A stretch of 64,000 nucleotides of DNA from Craterostigma plantagineum (GCA_027422505.1 JAPQWV010000487.1:1-64000), one strand, 5' to 3'. Positions 10,880-21,600 are shown, counted from the stretch's first letter. The notes: a model not told the origin generated them from the sequence alone. Made by a program: numbers and translations.

Positions 10880-11140
10880 TGACGTGCACACCCTCTACGA
10901 TGAAAGCAACACCAAAAATGCAAGAAGATGATTACTGTTCTATCCAAGCCCTTAACGCGAAAGGCCGTTCTCCCAGTAAATCTCTCGGCCAAAATTATAG
11001 GTTGAATCCTTGGTGAACGAAGAGCTCGTGAAAGCAGCAGATGGAAAGGGGGTGACGTGGTGCTCGAAGTTGGGCTTGGGACTGGTTCTTTGACTGGTGC
11101 TCGATAATGGTTTGTGAGGGACGAAGCAGCTCAACCGTTG
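10880..11140 (+). pseudogene. captured fragment of a PFC1/KsgA-like rRNA adenine dimethyltransferase gene
   Basis: Plus-strand translation gives QEDDYCSIQALNAKGR then SPSKSLGQNYRLNP in one frame (to about 11010). It continues in a second frame as VNEELVKAAD (11013-11042) and in a third as DVVLEVGLGTGSLTGA (11054-11101). The order matches the N-terminus of plant plastid KsgA/Dim1-family enzymes (PFC1 in Arabidopsis): a DDY...LN.KGR.P.KSLGQ.Y.LN segment, then methyltransferase motif I (LEIGPGTGSLT type, here LEVGLGTGSLT). The family dimethylates adenines of small-subunit rRNA using S-adenosylmethionine. Two frameshifts and the missing remainder show it is a dead transduplicate inside the LARD. 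A further match, STVVHV near 11135, is possible. Confidence 0.8.
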
Positions 11141-11149
11141 TCCATGTCT

Positions 11150-12480
11150 GATGCTTAAGAAATGCACAGCCCTCTCAGCGCCTGCTTCATACAAACGAGC
11201 TTGGGGATTCGAGAGGCAGAGATGCAAGAATCTGCCACCCGAACATCGCCGTGGCTGTCGCACGTAGACGACGACCGCCGTGAACGCCGCGCCGGTCGCT
11301 GACGACGCCACCGCCGGAAATGGCACTCTGGGAGCCGGTCGTAAGTTTCCTAACTCTTGGGGTGTCAAATTGAATTACAAAAACGATAGGGTTGATTCTG
11401 TTATTTCCTGGGGGCCAAATGCTGTGAAATCTGAAATGGGGGGCTGAAATGAGACTTTGATAATATTTGGGGTTCTGTTGTTATTTCACTAGGGTTTCTA
11501 ATGGGCTTGGGCCTCTTAAATCTGTTGAAATTATATTTGGGCTCTAGGATTAATTTATTGTGTGGCTTCAATCAATTAAATATTTGGGCTTTTAAGTCTG
11601 ACGGATTTTGAAATACTTGGGGCTAGTATTATTTTATTGGGCTGCATGTATTATTTCTGCGGGGGCCGTGAATTATTATTTTTCATTATTGAAATTATTT
11701 TGTTAGTTCCTGAGAATAATTACCGTGGGGGGTATTGAGATTAATTGTCGTAGCTTGCTAATATTAATTAGTTGGGGTTATTAAAATAAAATATAGGACC
11801 TTTAGAGTCGGGGGACTTAAATGTATTGGGCTTGATTTATTTCTATAAGGCTCTGAAATTAATTATTTGGGCTAGAATATTTGGACTATTGGAATTATTG
11901 CCATTGGGCCACTAGCCCAGTGGGTCTCCAAAATGTACAGCCTAGGACAGACAGTCACAGGCATACTATTATTAGACTAACATGTCCTCTGTCTGACCAT
12001 AATGTTCCCTGACCAACACCCTATGTGTGTACCCTGGTCGGCTATGAACGTCCCGTCCTTTTCAACACCCCGTGTCAGGATTAGCTGGAAATATGTACCT
12101 CCTCCGTACACTATGACCCCCAGATTTCAACGTAGCTACTTACATGATAGAGTTCCTACTTAGCTTTCCTACTTAGCTACCGCCCTACAGTTTGGCCATC
12201 CCATATCTCAAAATCTGACATTTCTAGGTCGTCAGATCAGGAGTAACACTGTGCTAGAATTTATTTGTACATGCTTACATCTAACCTGCCATGATGCACT
12301 GTTTCGCTAGGCAATCACTAAATATTACTTCATTATTATTTTTATTATCTCACTACGCTCACTCCGTCTCGTACGTGGGAGTTGCTTGTGGCTGTGGCCA
12401 GCAGATTTGGCAGGTATGATGGTCCAGCTCTCCGCTGGCAACCAAAGTCTCCTAGCTCCGGGCAGAAACAAAAGCCCCTA
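11150..12480 (+). other. LARD interior without recognisable genes
   Basis: 11150-11340 is GC-rich, with an Ala/Val-rich minus-strand frame that matches nothing I know. It ends in a splice-donor-like GGTCGTAAGT and may belong to the captured host segment. 11370-11930 is a G/T-rich run with repeated TTGGGCT and AATTATT words. 11930-12480 shows no feature I can name. Confidence 0.4.
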
Positions 12481-12900
12481 AGCACTGCCGTAGCTCCAGA
12501 CAGAGTTGAACACCGTAAGCCCTGGCTTAGACCCACCCAGGCTGGAAACAGGAGACCGTAAGCCATGGATTCAATCCAGGCTGGAAACGAAGTCCATAAG
12601 CCCTGGCTTAAATCCAGGTTGGGAGTGAAACCCCATAAGCCCTGGAATAGACCCAGGCTGGACACGAAGCCTCTACGCTCCGATGTAGCTCCAGATGGGA
12701 AAGGAAGCCATAAGTCCCAGTTCCAAGGACAGGCAGAAAAAGAAGCATATAAGCCCTGGCTTAGGTCCAGGCTAGAAACAAAGTCCATAACGCCTGTTTA
12801 AACCCAGGATTGTGAAACCCTGTAAGCCCTGGCTTAAATCCAGGTTGGGAGCTAAACTCCATAAGCCCTGGCTTGGATCCAGGCTGGACACGAGACCTTT
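12480..12900 (+). repeat. LARD tandem repeat tract 1 (TAAGCCCTGG family)
   Basis: Irregular repeats, mostly 45-60 bp, each containing CATAAGCCCTGGCTTA, a CCAGGCTGG or CCAGGTTGG core and GAAACGAAG-like words. About eight units are present, with substitutions and length variation. CCCTGGCTTAAATCCAGG is partly palindromic. Confidence 0.75.
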
Positions 12901-13440
12901 AAGGCCAGACGTGGCTGGCCCAGACGTGGCCGCACATATGCGCACCTATAAGCCCAGATGTGGCTGGCCCAGATGTGGCAGCGCAGATGCGCACTTATAA
13001 GCCCAGACGTGGTTGGCCCAGACGTGGCCGCGCAGATGGCGCATTAATTAGCCCAGACGTGGCTGGCCCAGATGTGGCCACGCAGATGCGCACCTATAAG
13101 CCCAGATGTGGCCGCGCAGATGCGCACTTATAAGCCCGGACGTGGCTGGCCCAGACGTGGCCGCGCAGATTGCGCCCTAATAAGCCCAGATGTGGCCGAG
13201 GCCCAGACGTGGCCGCGCAGATTGCGCATTAATTAGCCCAGACGTGGCCGCGCAGATGCGCACCTATAAGCCCAGACGTGGCTGGCCCAGATGTGGCCGC
13301 GAAGATGCGCACTTATAAGCCCAGACGTGGCCACATAGATGCGCACTTATGAGCCCAGATGTGGCTGCGCAGATAGCACACCAATAAGACCAGACAGGGT
13401 CGCGCAGATGGCGCTCGCACGGATGTGACCAACTTCCATA
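12900..13440 (+). repeat. LARD tandem repeat tract 2 (CCCAGACGTGGC family)
   Basis: About a dozen units of roughly 30-50 bp built from AAGCCCAGACGTGGC, TGGCCCAGATGTGGC, CGCGCAGATGCGCAC and CTTATAAG words. CAGACGTGG and CAGATGTGG alternate, consistent with CpG decay. GCGCAGATGCGC is a near-palindrome. Confidence 0.8.
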
Positions 13441-13749
13441 TCACCCTGGATAAACGTTTGATGAGTTCATATTGGGCTACCACTAGCGAACCTTGCTGGT
13501 CCCTAGATCAGTTGATGTTGGCCTTGCGAAAGGGACCAACGGACCCGATGAAAAACGAAAATAGACACCGGAGCTGACGTACCAATGAGCTCTTCAGGTA
13601 CGCATTTCCGTTAACTAACGATTCCGTAAAAGGGAATTTGAATGCAAACACAGCCAGATGGCGTAACAATCGAGAAAATTGAAGCTGATGAGTCAAGAGA
13701 AATGCTCTTCGGATATTTCGAATATACTGACAGACATCAGCACTATCCG

Positions 13750-13930
13750 ACAAGCCCAGATGGGGCCGCGCAGGTGGCGATAAAGCCCAGATGGGGCCGC
13801 GCAGATGGCGCTCTGATAAGCCCAGATGGGGTCGTGCAGATGGCGCTCGCACGAATGTGCCCAGACTTTAGGTCACCCTGGACGCCCGACCACCCCAGAT
13901 GGGCCCGCGCAGATGGCGTTCGCATAGATA
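13750..13930 (+). repeat. LARD tandem repeat tract 3 (CCCAGATGGGGCCGCGCAG)
   Basis: Four diverged units sharing AGCCCAGATGGGGCCGCGC and AGATGGCGCTC. It is a derivative of tract 2, separated from it by about 300 bp of non-repeat DNA. Confidence 0.7.
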
Positions 13931-15640
13931 TGCCCAACCTCCAGATTGAATCAGCCAATGCTGGCAGAACCGGCCAATGTCGGCAGAGCTCTTAAGCTCC
14001 ACTTTGAACCAGCCAATGCTGTCCGATAGACCCATGATGGCCGAGAGCTAATAAGCTCCGACTCAACTCCCAAACGGAAGATAGAACCAACCAATGTTGA
14101 CCTCACACAAGGTGAAAAGGTTCACTGGCATGCTACGAACCTGATAAAAGGCGAAAACAATGGGTGTCAGACCTAGCCTATGCAGGAGGCCCCAAACCTA
14201 GCGCAGACTTCCATGGTCTAGCGGTGGAAGAGGCCGAGGTTGGTCCCCGCATTGACAGAGAGGCTGGGCCATAAACACTTAATGAAAAATGTTCCTGGGA
14301 TAAGGATAGGCCCCAAGTGGAAAGCTCACCTGGTGACCTACCAACCTGGCAATGACGAACACCCAAAAAGCAAGGAGCGCTGGGTGCAGCTTATACCAAC
14401 ATCTCCCAGGTACATGTTTAGATACACCAATAACCTTTCAGATGAAAGTGTTGGATGTAAATGCAGTAGAATGCTGTGAGGAAAGGGCAATGGGAGAAAT
14501 GCCGTCCCTAAGTAAACATCTAGAGTATTGCAATTTGCCGAGACGGATCAGCATGGGTACTCACAGTGCAGCTTCCAAGAGAAGGATTGAGGTCGGCAGA
14601 TAAGGAGGCATACTACTCACTTCGAATGCGCTGACAAGCATTAGCACAATTCGAAGTAGGGGGAGTGGAGAGTGGTAGTAGTACAACAGTGAGGCACTTC
14701 AGCGAGCCAGAAGTTGAGAATAAGAGACACCTGAGGACCTCCTTTAAAGGCCAGAGGAGCGCTCATAGCCGCCACCGCCACATTCAGGGTGGAAGCTGGC
14801 TCTCGTCTAGCAGCAAAACCTCCCAAGAAGTAGTGTCGCATAAGAGGTTGAGAGATATTTTTGGCAAAGCTGTGTTCCCTCTAGCTTGCCTGCAGAACGC
14901 CCTTCCCGGCGCATTAACTCGAGTCACTCAGCATCGAAGGCTCACTACAGAACAGCGTTCATAGCCTTCTCTCTCCCTGCCAACAAGTCCGTAGCCTGAC
15001 GTTCAATCAAGGCTTGCTGCCCCTCCACGAGCTGGTTCATATGGGTCGCAAGCTCATTCTCCTGGACAGCAAGTTCGGCTGCACTTGGCTCTTCTAAGTC
15101 AGCGCTCAACCCCAAGCTGGAAACAAGGCCCGTAGATCCCAGCCTAGCCCCAGGTGGGAACTTTCCTGGTTGATCTACGGATATGTTAAAGACGAGCCCC
15201 CAAATCACGGAAACGAAAGCGATGAGCGTCAAGTCTAGCCTTGGCGGACATCTTCCAGGTACACGTTTGAATCTGTCACTAACCTTTCGGGTGAATGTTT
15301 GGACGTGATTGCATCAGGATTTGGAAGGAAAGTGCGTGAGAAGTGGATGTCGCCCAGACTGGAAACGAATAACCTGAGCCATGGCCTAGCCCAGGCAGTA
15401 ACGTTTCGGCGTTTGCTATGGATCTACGGACCTGCCGATGGCAAGTCTCAAGACCGTAAAATAGAAGGCAGTTTCCGGATCAGCTTTCTGGCCTGGACCG
15501 CCAGACGACCAATGACAGGTTGCCAGGAGTAACACAGATCTCCTAGCTCCCGTACCATGAAAGGAGGGTGCAAGAAGGATACCAAATAGCAAATAAGGTA
15601 GCTAGCACGATACAATTATCACTAATGCTGCCTGGTGTCC
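13931..15640 (+). other. LARD interior without recognisable genes
   Basis: Several short open frames on both strands overlap here, none with a domain I recognise. The words CCAGCCAATGCTG (13950-14100) and CAGGTACATGTTTAGAT/CAGGTACACGTTTGAAT (14407, 15257) recur. That suggests an internal duplication, with 14160-14480 and 15225-15310 sharing a segment. Confidence 0.35.
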
Positions 15641-16260
15641 AAAGACCCAACCTAACTGTTGGGATATCTAAGTCCAGCTCCGCGCTGGCACCCAAAGACC
15701 CAACCTAACTGTTGGGATATCTAAGTCCAGCTCCGCGCTGGCACCCAAAGACCCAACCTAACTGTTGGGATATCTAAGTCCAGCTTCGTGCTGGCACAGG
15801 AAACCCAACCTAATTGTTGGGATCTATATCTAAGTCCAGCTCCGGGCTGGCACATAAATACCCAACCTAATTGTTTGGATATCTAAGTCCAGCTCTGCGC
15901 TGGCACAGGAAATCCAATCTATCTAGATTGGGACATCTAAGTCCAGCTCCACGCTGGCACCGGAGTACCCGACCTACGTGGTTGTGAATATAAGTCTAGC
16001 ACCACGCTAGCATAGGAAATCTAATCCATCTGGATGGGGACATCTAAGTCCAGCTCCACCATCTAAGTCCAGCTCCACGCTGGCACCAGAGTACCCAACC
16101 TACGTGGTTGTGAATATAAGTCTAGATCCACGCTAGCATAGGAAACCTAATCCATCTGGATGGGGATATCTAAGTCCAGCTCTACGCTGGCACACAAAGG
16201 CTGACCTGTCTGTCTGGGTATCTAAGGCCAATTCCGCTCCGGCGTTCAGGACTCAACCTA
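15640..16260 (+). repeat. LARD tandem repeat tract 4, 53-bp unit
   Basis: A unit beginning ACCCAACCTAACTGTTGGGA, followed by TATCTAAGTCCAGCTCCGCG and CTGGCACCCAAAG, is repeated about 11 times. The first two copies are identical and later copies diverge progressively. The words CCCAAC...GTTGGG and CCAGC...GCTGG can pair within a unit, so an RNA copy would form serial hairpins. Confidence 0.85.
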
Positions 16261-17603
16261 TTTCATCAGGGTACCGGAGCTCAGCTCTCCGTCGGCACGC
16301 CGAGGCTGGCCTACTTCACAGGGAATATCTATGTTCGACCACGAGCTGACGATTGGAAGCTCAAATTAAGTGTTCAGGATATCTGAGTACAGCTCTCCAC
16401 GAGGTTTATTGAGCTTCGAAATGCATAGCAGTAGCCTGGCGTGTAAAATGAGCAGAAGGAGATTCCATCTAATTTAGAGTATTCTGGAGGTGCTACTATG
16501 GTAGGCACAGTTCAGAAGGGGAAAGACTCGGTCATATGTTTGGAAAAAACTATCTACATTGATAGAAGGATAGCAAGATCACAGGTGCAGAACTACACGA
16601 GTGACTAAGACAGAATTCTCTGTAACAAAGTTCCAACACCTCTACCTGGCTATCAGTTTGAATACTTCAACCTGGCTTTTCCTCCTTGCCGACAGATTTG
16701 CAGCCTTGCGCTCGATGAGCTGCTCCTGTTTTGCTGCAAGATCGCTAACTCCTCATTCGATCGCCTAATCGTGCCATCTATATACTTCAGCAGTTCGGTT
16801 AGCTCCATGGGGACGAGTCACGATCAGGAGTTGGCCAGCAGAGTGGACGTCCCACTTACCTGAGGAGAACGGCGAGGTCCACAGCATCGTAACACAACTC
16901 TCACGCTAGCGTATGGAGACCTGGCTCCAGCAGTAGGAGTTCCACATCAACTCTCCCTTGATAAAGGGACCTCATCAACCCGGCCAGGTATCCAGCAACG
17001 AAGACTTGATCAATTCGATCAGGGTTTCCAAGATTCCCAGGTCCAGCTCTATGTTACCTAAGAAGACCTACTTTATCTACTTGGGATTTCTGAGCCGACT
17101 CCATGCTGGCATGCAAAAGCCCTGTCATCTATTTGAGGTTCCCGAGTCTGGCTCCAAAATGGCAAGCAAAGATCCGGCGTACCTCGTCCGGACGTTTTAA
17201 GCCCAGATCCAACTAATAGGCGGAGACCTGACTTATCTTGTTTGATTGTCTGAAGCAACTCCCCGCCAACTCAAAAAAGACCTGATCTATATGATCAGAA
17301 TTTTCAAGACCAGCTCTCCGCTAACGAAGGGGACCTGACCTATCCAGTTAGGATTTCAAGGATCAGCTTTCTGTTAGCAGGGTATCCAGCAAGGTATTGG
17401 CTGGCGAGTATCCAAGTCATCTTGTCGAGACTACTGCGTATATCTCCGTACAGACACATGAAGTCCTAAGCTGTCTGGGACTTCTTGGGCAACGGGAGAA
17501 AATGGCCGAAGAATAAGAACACGAGAAGAGGAATACATTTTTTTTTAATAATACTCCGAGCTGCAATACTTAGCATATTGCAACTCAGAGTAGGGGGACT
17601 GGA
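16261..17603 (+). other. LARD 3' interior and polypurine tract
   Basis: No coding motif is seen. Diverged echoes of tract 4 (GGATATCTGAGTACAGCTCTCC, split by mismatches) persist to about 17350. A purine-rich AGTAGGGGGACTGGA at 17589-17603 lies against the 3' LTR and is the likely plus-strand primer. Confidence 0.5.
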
Positions 17604-18350
17604 TGCTAGGGGTGACCTATCCAGCATTCCTCCTGACCTGACAACCTACAGAGAACAGAGTAGGAGATTGGGTCTGAAGGAGGTAAGGACCAGGTACGAG
17701 GTCCGACCAGAACAGTGTATGAAGGTGAGGTTCAGAGGAGCTCGGGAGATACCCCATGGAGCTACGGAACTGTTCAGAAGGGCCTAAGGAAGTGCCCGAG
17801 AAGGACTAAGTGCGAGGCTCGACTAGAGGCAATGTACGAAGGTGATATTGGGAGGAGCTAGGGAGATGTCCCAGGAAGTTACGGAGCTATCAGGGGGGAA
17901 CAAATGAAGTGATCGAGAGAGCTATGGAAGTGACCGGGAGACCTGACAAGGAAGGGCAGTACGAAACCCTAGCCGCCCTACAGTATAAATAGGGTCTTTT
18001 GTCCATTTTACACAATAATACACACACCCCACACACACTAACACACCAAGAACACACATAGATATTCTCTCTCTCTCTCTCTTTATCTTCTTCACACTGT
18101 TCATAGCCGAGAATCACTTGTAAATAAGAGAGAAAAAGTGACCTTGAGTGTGTAATCTTCCTCTATTAATAGTGAATATTCTCCGGCGGCCCGTGGACGT
18201 AGGATTCATCCGAATCCGAACCACGTAAGTCATTGTCTCTTTACTTTTCCGTATCGTTCTTCATATATTCAACCACGATTTCATCCGAACCGGCCTTCAC
18301 CTTATTTCCCGAACCATAAATATTGTTGATCGGGGTCGTAACCCGCATCA
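17604..18350 (+). repeat. LARD 3' LTR
   Basis: It starts TGCTAGGGGTGACC and ends CCCGCATCA, matching the 5' LTR throughout. The inner terminal base pair has changed (TGCT against TGAT). The duplication AATAT follows directly. Confidence 0.9.
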
Positions 18351-18355
18351 AATAT

Positions 18356-18699
18356 ATTATCAAATATAGGTGACCACTCCGAAAAGGACTACGAGCATGC
18401 ATAAGAATGTGTAAATCTAATATCTTTGCAGATTGTTTCTAGTCAAAGGCTTCTTATCATCGAGAGATAAAGAAGGTTGTTCGAGGGGCATCTAATATCT
18501 TTGCAGATTGTTTCTAGATGATTGTTTTGAATTACTTGTCTTTTGTAATTTTTACTAAGTTCTTTGGTTATGTAATGGATCTGGGATGTGTTTTGCGAAG
18601 CTGATTTAGACTTGATCAGTTAAGCCTATTGATCTGTTTCAATTCTCAATGTTTGATTACAACAATGAGATGTTATTACAGCAAGACAAAGAAGTAAAA
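18356..18699 (+). other. MULE remainder right of the LARD
   Basis: AT-rich MULE interior between the LARD and the right terminal repeat. A TCTAATATCTTTGCAGATTGTTTCTAG segment is duplicated (about 18416 and 18489). I cannot recognise the transposase C-terminus. Confidence 0.5.
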
Positions 18700-18878
18700 T
18701 TGAAATTCGGCAGTTTATTTTTGTTAACGGAGTTCTCTGTTTTATTAACGGAAAACAAGTATAAGGACTGAAATTGTCGTTGATCAAGAATATGAGTACG
18801 GAACTTGTTACGGATAAAAATATAAGGACGGAAATTGCGGAGCGTAAAAAATATAGGCACGAAAATTGACATTCGGCC
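18700..18878 (-). repeat. MULE right terminal inverted repeat
   Basis: The reverse complement begins GGCCGAATGTCAATTTTCG and pairs with 7673-7828. The 9-bp duplication TATAAAAAA follows at 18879-18887. Confidence 0.75.
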
Positions 18879-18887
18879 TATAAAAAA

Positions 18888-19288
18888 ATATAATAAAAAA
18901 TAAGATAATAAAAAAATTGATAATAACGAATTGAATAGACGTACATGTTTTGTCCTCAAGTATTATAACTTATCTAAAAGAAGAGGACCATGCATTTCAA
19001 AAAGTGACCAAAAACAAAAAAAAAAGACGAGTTCAACAATAGCATAAAATTGTTTTGTGCGGGTGTATGTTATGATGAGAAGGTGACAAAGCACCACCGC
19101 CTTAGCATTATGAACTAAGGCATATGATATTTCTCAAGGAAGAAGACAAAAGCGGGTAAGTATGTTTAATTTCTCTCACGCATATATATTATATCTTATA
19201 TATGAATGAACCAAACCGAGGAAGCGATTAGGTAGGAAAAGTTTCGATATATTACCTATATTACCTTTTATTGCGATTGATACCTATT
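18888..19288. other. AT-rich DNA between MULE and solo LTR
   Basis: No ORF, repeat or element end is recognised. It ends in CTATT, the left copy of the duplication flanking the solo LTR. Confidence 0.5.
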
Positions 19289-19952
19289 TGATGCGGGTAT
19301 GACCCTGATCAACAAGATTTGGTCTGGGAAATAAAGGTTGACGGGTGAACTGACTCGGTTCGCTTGATGTGTGTTAAGATCTATATTTTAGTGCTGTAAA
19401 AAGGAGAAGAACGAAAGAGACACAGATTTTACGTGGTTCGGACAGCTGTCCTACGTCCACGGACCGCCAAAAACAGTATTCACTATTCGCAGGTAAGAGA
19501 TACTTACTCTAGCTCGCTTCCCTCGTTACAGTGCTTTCATGGCGAAGAAGATGACTAAAGAAAATATCTAAGTGTTGAAGTGTGTTGAGCCTGATTGAAT
19601 CTGATCTCTCTTTCTTCCCATATATCCGTTTGGTCTCTACCTTTCCAACTGACTGTCCTTTGGGACCACGTGACTATAATTCTGGTACAGCCTAGGGGAG
19701 ACAACAGTAGCAGGTGTACTATTGCCAGACTGGCGTGCCTCCCTTCTGGCTCAAGGCCTTCCACGTGTCCCTTGGTCGGGTTTGCCTCATACTCTTTCCG
19801 CTCAAAATATTTCATTGTCCGCGCCCCTTGTACTCCTTCCGTACATGACCTCTGGTATCTAGCTCTCCCTCTTACCTGCCTCCTTGTCCTAAAAGTTACT
19901 CCCCGCAGGTAGTCAGGTTAGAGGAATGCTAGACCAAAAGTCACCCATTTCA
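19289..19952 (-). repeat. solo LTR, relative of the LARD LTR
   Basis: In plus coordinates it starts TGATGCGGGTATGACC, the inverse of the LARD LTR end. Near the other end it contains GAGGAATGCTAGACC, the inverse of the LARD LTR start region. It is flanked by a perfect 5-bp duplication CTATT (19284-19288 and 19953-19957). No internal sequence is attached, so it is a solo LTR left by recombination. Divergence from the LARD LTR is substantial: same lineage, different family. Confidence 0.85.
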
Positions 19953-20693
19953 CTATTATTTTGCTATTGTTTCCCCTCTATAGATCAAAGTGATACAAGT
20001 CACTTCATACCTATTTCAAGTTAAGCTCATTTTTTAAGGTTCGACGGTACAAATAAGTGAAAAATCAACTACGATTCATGGACATACTATCTAGTGTATA
20101 TTTTATGTGAATAACGCTCTTATGAATAGAGAAATTTTATGGTGCTCACCTTATGTGAGTACATTATGTCGGTACCTGTCGATTTGATACTGATTCGTGC
20201 AATGTCGACATACCACGTCAACATTAGATGATAGTGACACTAACTAACACATTCTAGATGTCGTTGGTCGACATCTCGAAAGATGATGTGGTAGGAGCGA
20301 CCTGGAGGGTACGACCAAGGGAAACCTAATGTACAAGCGTAGGAGACCGCGTGGCAGAAAGGGCGCCTAGGAAGGAGCGACCTCGGAAGACCCAGAGTAG
20401 GTTACCCCGCGTAGGCCTGTCAGATGATTTATAGATCTCTTTGTGGTGCATTGTAGTTTAGCCACATGCCCAAAGTGTGAGGAAGCATTTCCGAGATGTC
20501 GAGTCGCATATTGTATATGTATCTCACGAGGATTGCATATTTACGTGACATACATGATTTTCGCTTATTGAGCATCTACCGCATATAGTTCATGCGTTGT
20601 AGGTGAGCAGATGACCTTGCATGACTGACGTAGACAGCGAGGCTAGTCATTCGAGCTTCCACAGACTTTTGAGGTGGACTGTACATGGATGAT
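19953..20693 (+). repeat. degenerate chromovirus-like LTR fragment
   Basis: It shares words and order with 43740-44280: GCGACCTGGAGGGTACGACC, CATACATGATTTTCGCTTATTGAGC, GTTGTAGGTGAGCAG and a final GTGGACTGTACATGGATGA. A motif CATGATTT(C/T)GCTTA(C/T)TGAGC near an RNA-processing region is usual in plant chromovirus LTRs. The CACTA end at 20694 truncates it. Confidence 0.5.
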
Positions 20694-21252
20694 CACTACA
20701 AAAAAAGCTCAAACGGCGACTACACATAGCGATGCCTAATTAGTCGCTGTTTTTACAAATTAGCGACTAGAGTTACTAATTAGCGACTACGAAATCTTCA
20801 TTGCAATTAGCAACTACAGAAACAGACGCTAAAAAATAAAACTGCGGTCGCTAAATCTTCTGCGACTACAATGGTGTAATTTAGCGACTACACATGTGTA
20901 GTCGCTAAATATGTCTAATTTTTGGGCGGCTAATTCTCAGTTTGCGACTACATTTATTAATTTTAGCGACTATATAGGTGTAGTCGCTAAATGAAATACC
21001 CTTAATTCCCCCGATCGTGAAATCCAAAACCATAGTTCCCAAATTCATTCCTCCACCATCGATCTCCCAACTGCGTAGTCCCGACTTTCACCGCCGTCCG
21101 ACGAGTTCAGACACCGTCCGCCGTCGCCCGCCTTCGCCAAATTAGAAGGGTGCACCATCCCTCGCTCGTTTTCCGTTTTCTGCCTTCGTCAACCTCTCTT
21201 CGCAGTCCGCTCCGTCGTTGCTTCATCGTTATTTAAGAGCTGCAAATTGTGC
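20694..21252 (+). mobile_element. CACTA (En/Spm) transposon, left end only
   Basis: It starts CACTACAAAAAAAGC, the CACTA terminal repeat. Within 310 bp there are about ten copies of TTAGCGACTA/TAGTCGCTAA in both orientations, the subterminal array where the transposase binds. GC-rich sequence follows (to 21252). No transposase and no opposite TGTAGTG end is found; a copia LTR begins at 21253. Confidence 0.75.
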
Positions 21253-21600
21253 TGTAGAATATCATTTGTAATTGTGCTTGATTTCATTAGTTGTCCTGGT
21301 AATTAGGGGCTTTACTTGTCTTAGTCTTTAGGTTAAGGACTAGCTTGATATTTATACCAAGCTTGTTTGGTATAAATACTTGTAAATGAATTGAGCTGAA
21401 TAGAGAAAGTTTAGAGAATTGTTCCGAAGGGCTTGCAATTCGATTTCTAGACAGAGAAACAACAGCTTCTCACTCTAATTGAATTCTCTCTCGTGTTCTC
21501 AACTTGAGTTTTTCAATCGAATTCAATTGATTATCTAAACGATCGAATTACTATGGATTCTAGCCTAGGATCATAGAGTTGTTAATCTGAGGACCTAACA
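21253..21600 (+). repeat. copia family P LTR, copy 1
   Basis: TGTAGAATATC to GGACCTAACA, 348 bp, with a GGTATAAATACTT TATA region near 21370. It is followed directly by ATTGGTATCAGAGC, the initiator-Met primer site typical of plant copia elements. Confidence 0.85.

Larger units (their letters stand above)
9730..18350 (+). mobile_element. LARD-type Ty3/gypsy derivative, complete insertion
   Basis: Two LTRs of about 745 bp flank 7.1 kb with no gag or pol motif in any frame. The flanking 5-bp duplication AATAT is perfect (9725-9729, 18351-18355). The primer site after the 5' LTR and the GCATCA LTR end match Tat-lineage gypsy elements, including element W in this window. By eye the two LTRs differ at about 20-25 positions out of 741, mostly C/T and G/A transitions, plus a few indels. 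The interior holds a captured gene piece and four tandem-repeat tracts. Mobilisation must have depended on proteins from another element. Confidence 0.85.
7673..18878. mobile_element. Mutator-like element (MULE) with nested insertions
   Basis: Left end GGCAGAATGTCAATTTTCG; right end is its inverted copy with one difference (GGCCGAATG...). The ends are flanked by a perfect 9-bp duplication, TATAAAAAA (7664-7672 and 18879-18887), the size expected for Mutator elements. The element holds a MuDR-type transposase pseudogene (8418-9729), a hAT MITE (7829-8242) and a complete LARD retroelement (9730-18350). Without the LARD it is about 2.6 kb. The transposase is broken, so it is not autonomous. Confidence 0.85.

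Noticed and set aside
10952..11368. 138-codon minus-strand ORF in the LARD
   Set aside because: It overlaps the captured methyltransferase fragment on the opposite strand. The Ala/Val-rich peptide has no recognisable motif.
12480..16260. CRISPR-like array
   Set aside because: Repeats are contiguous and diverged, without unique spacers, and the setting is a plant retroelement.
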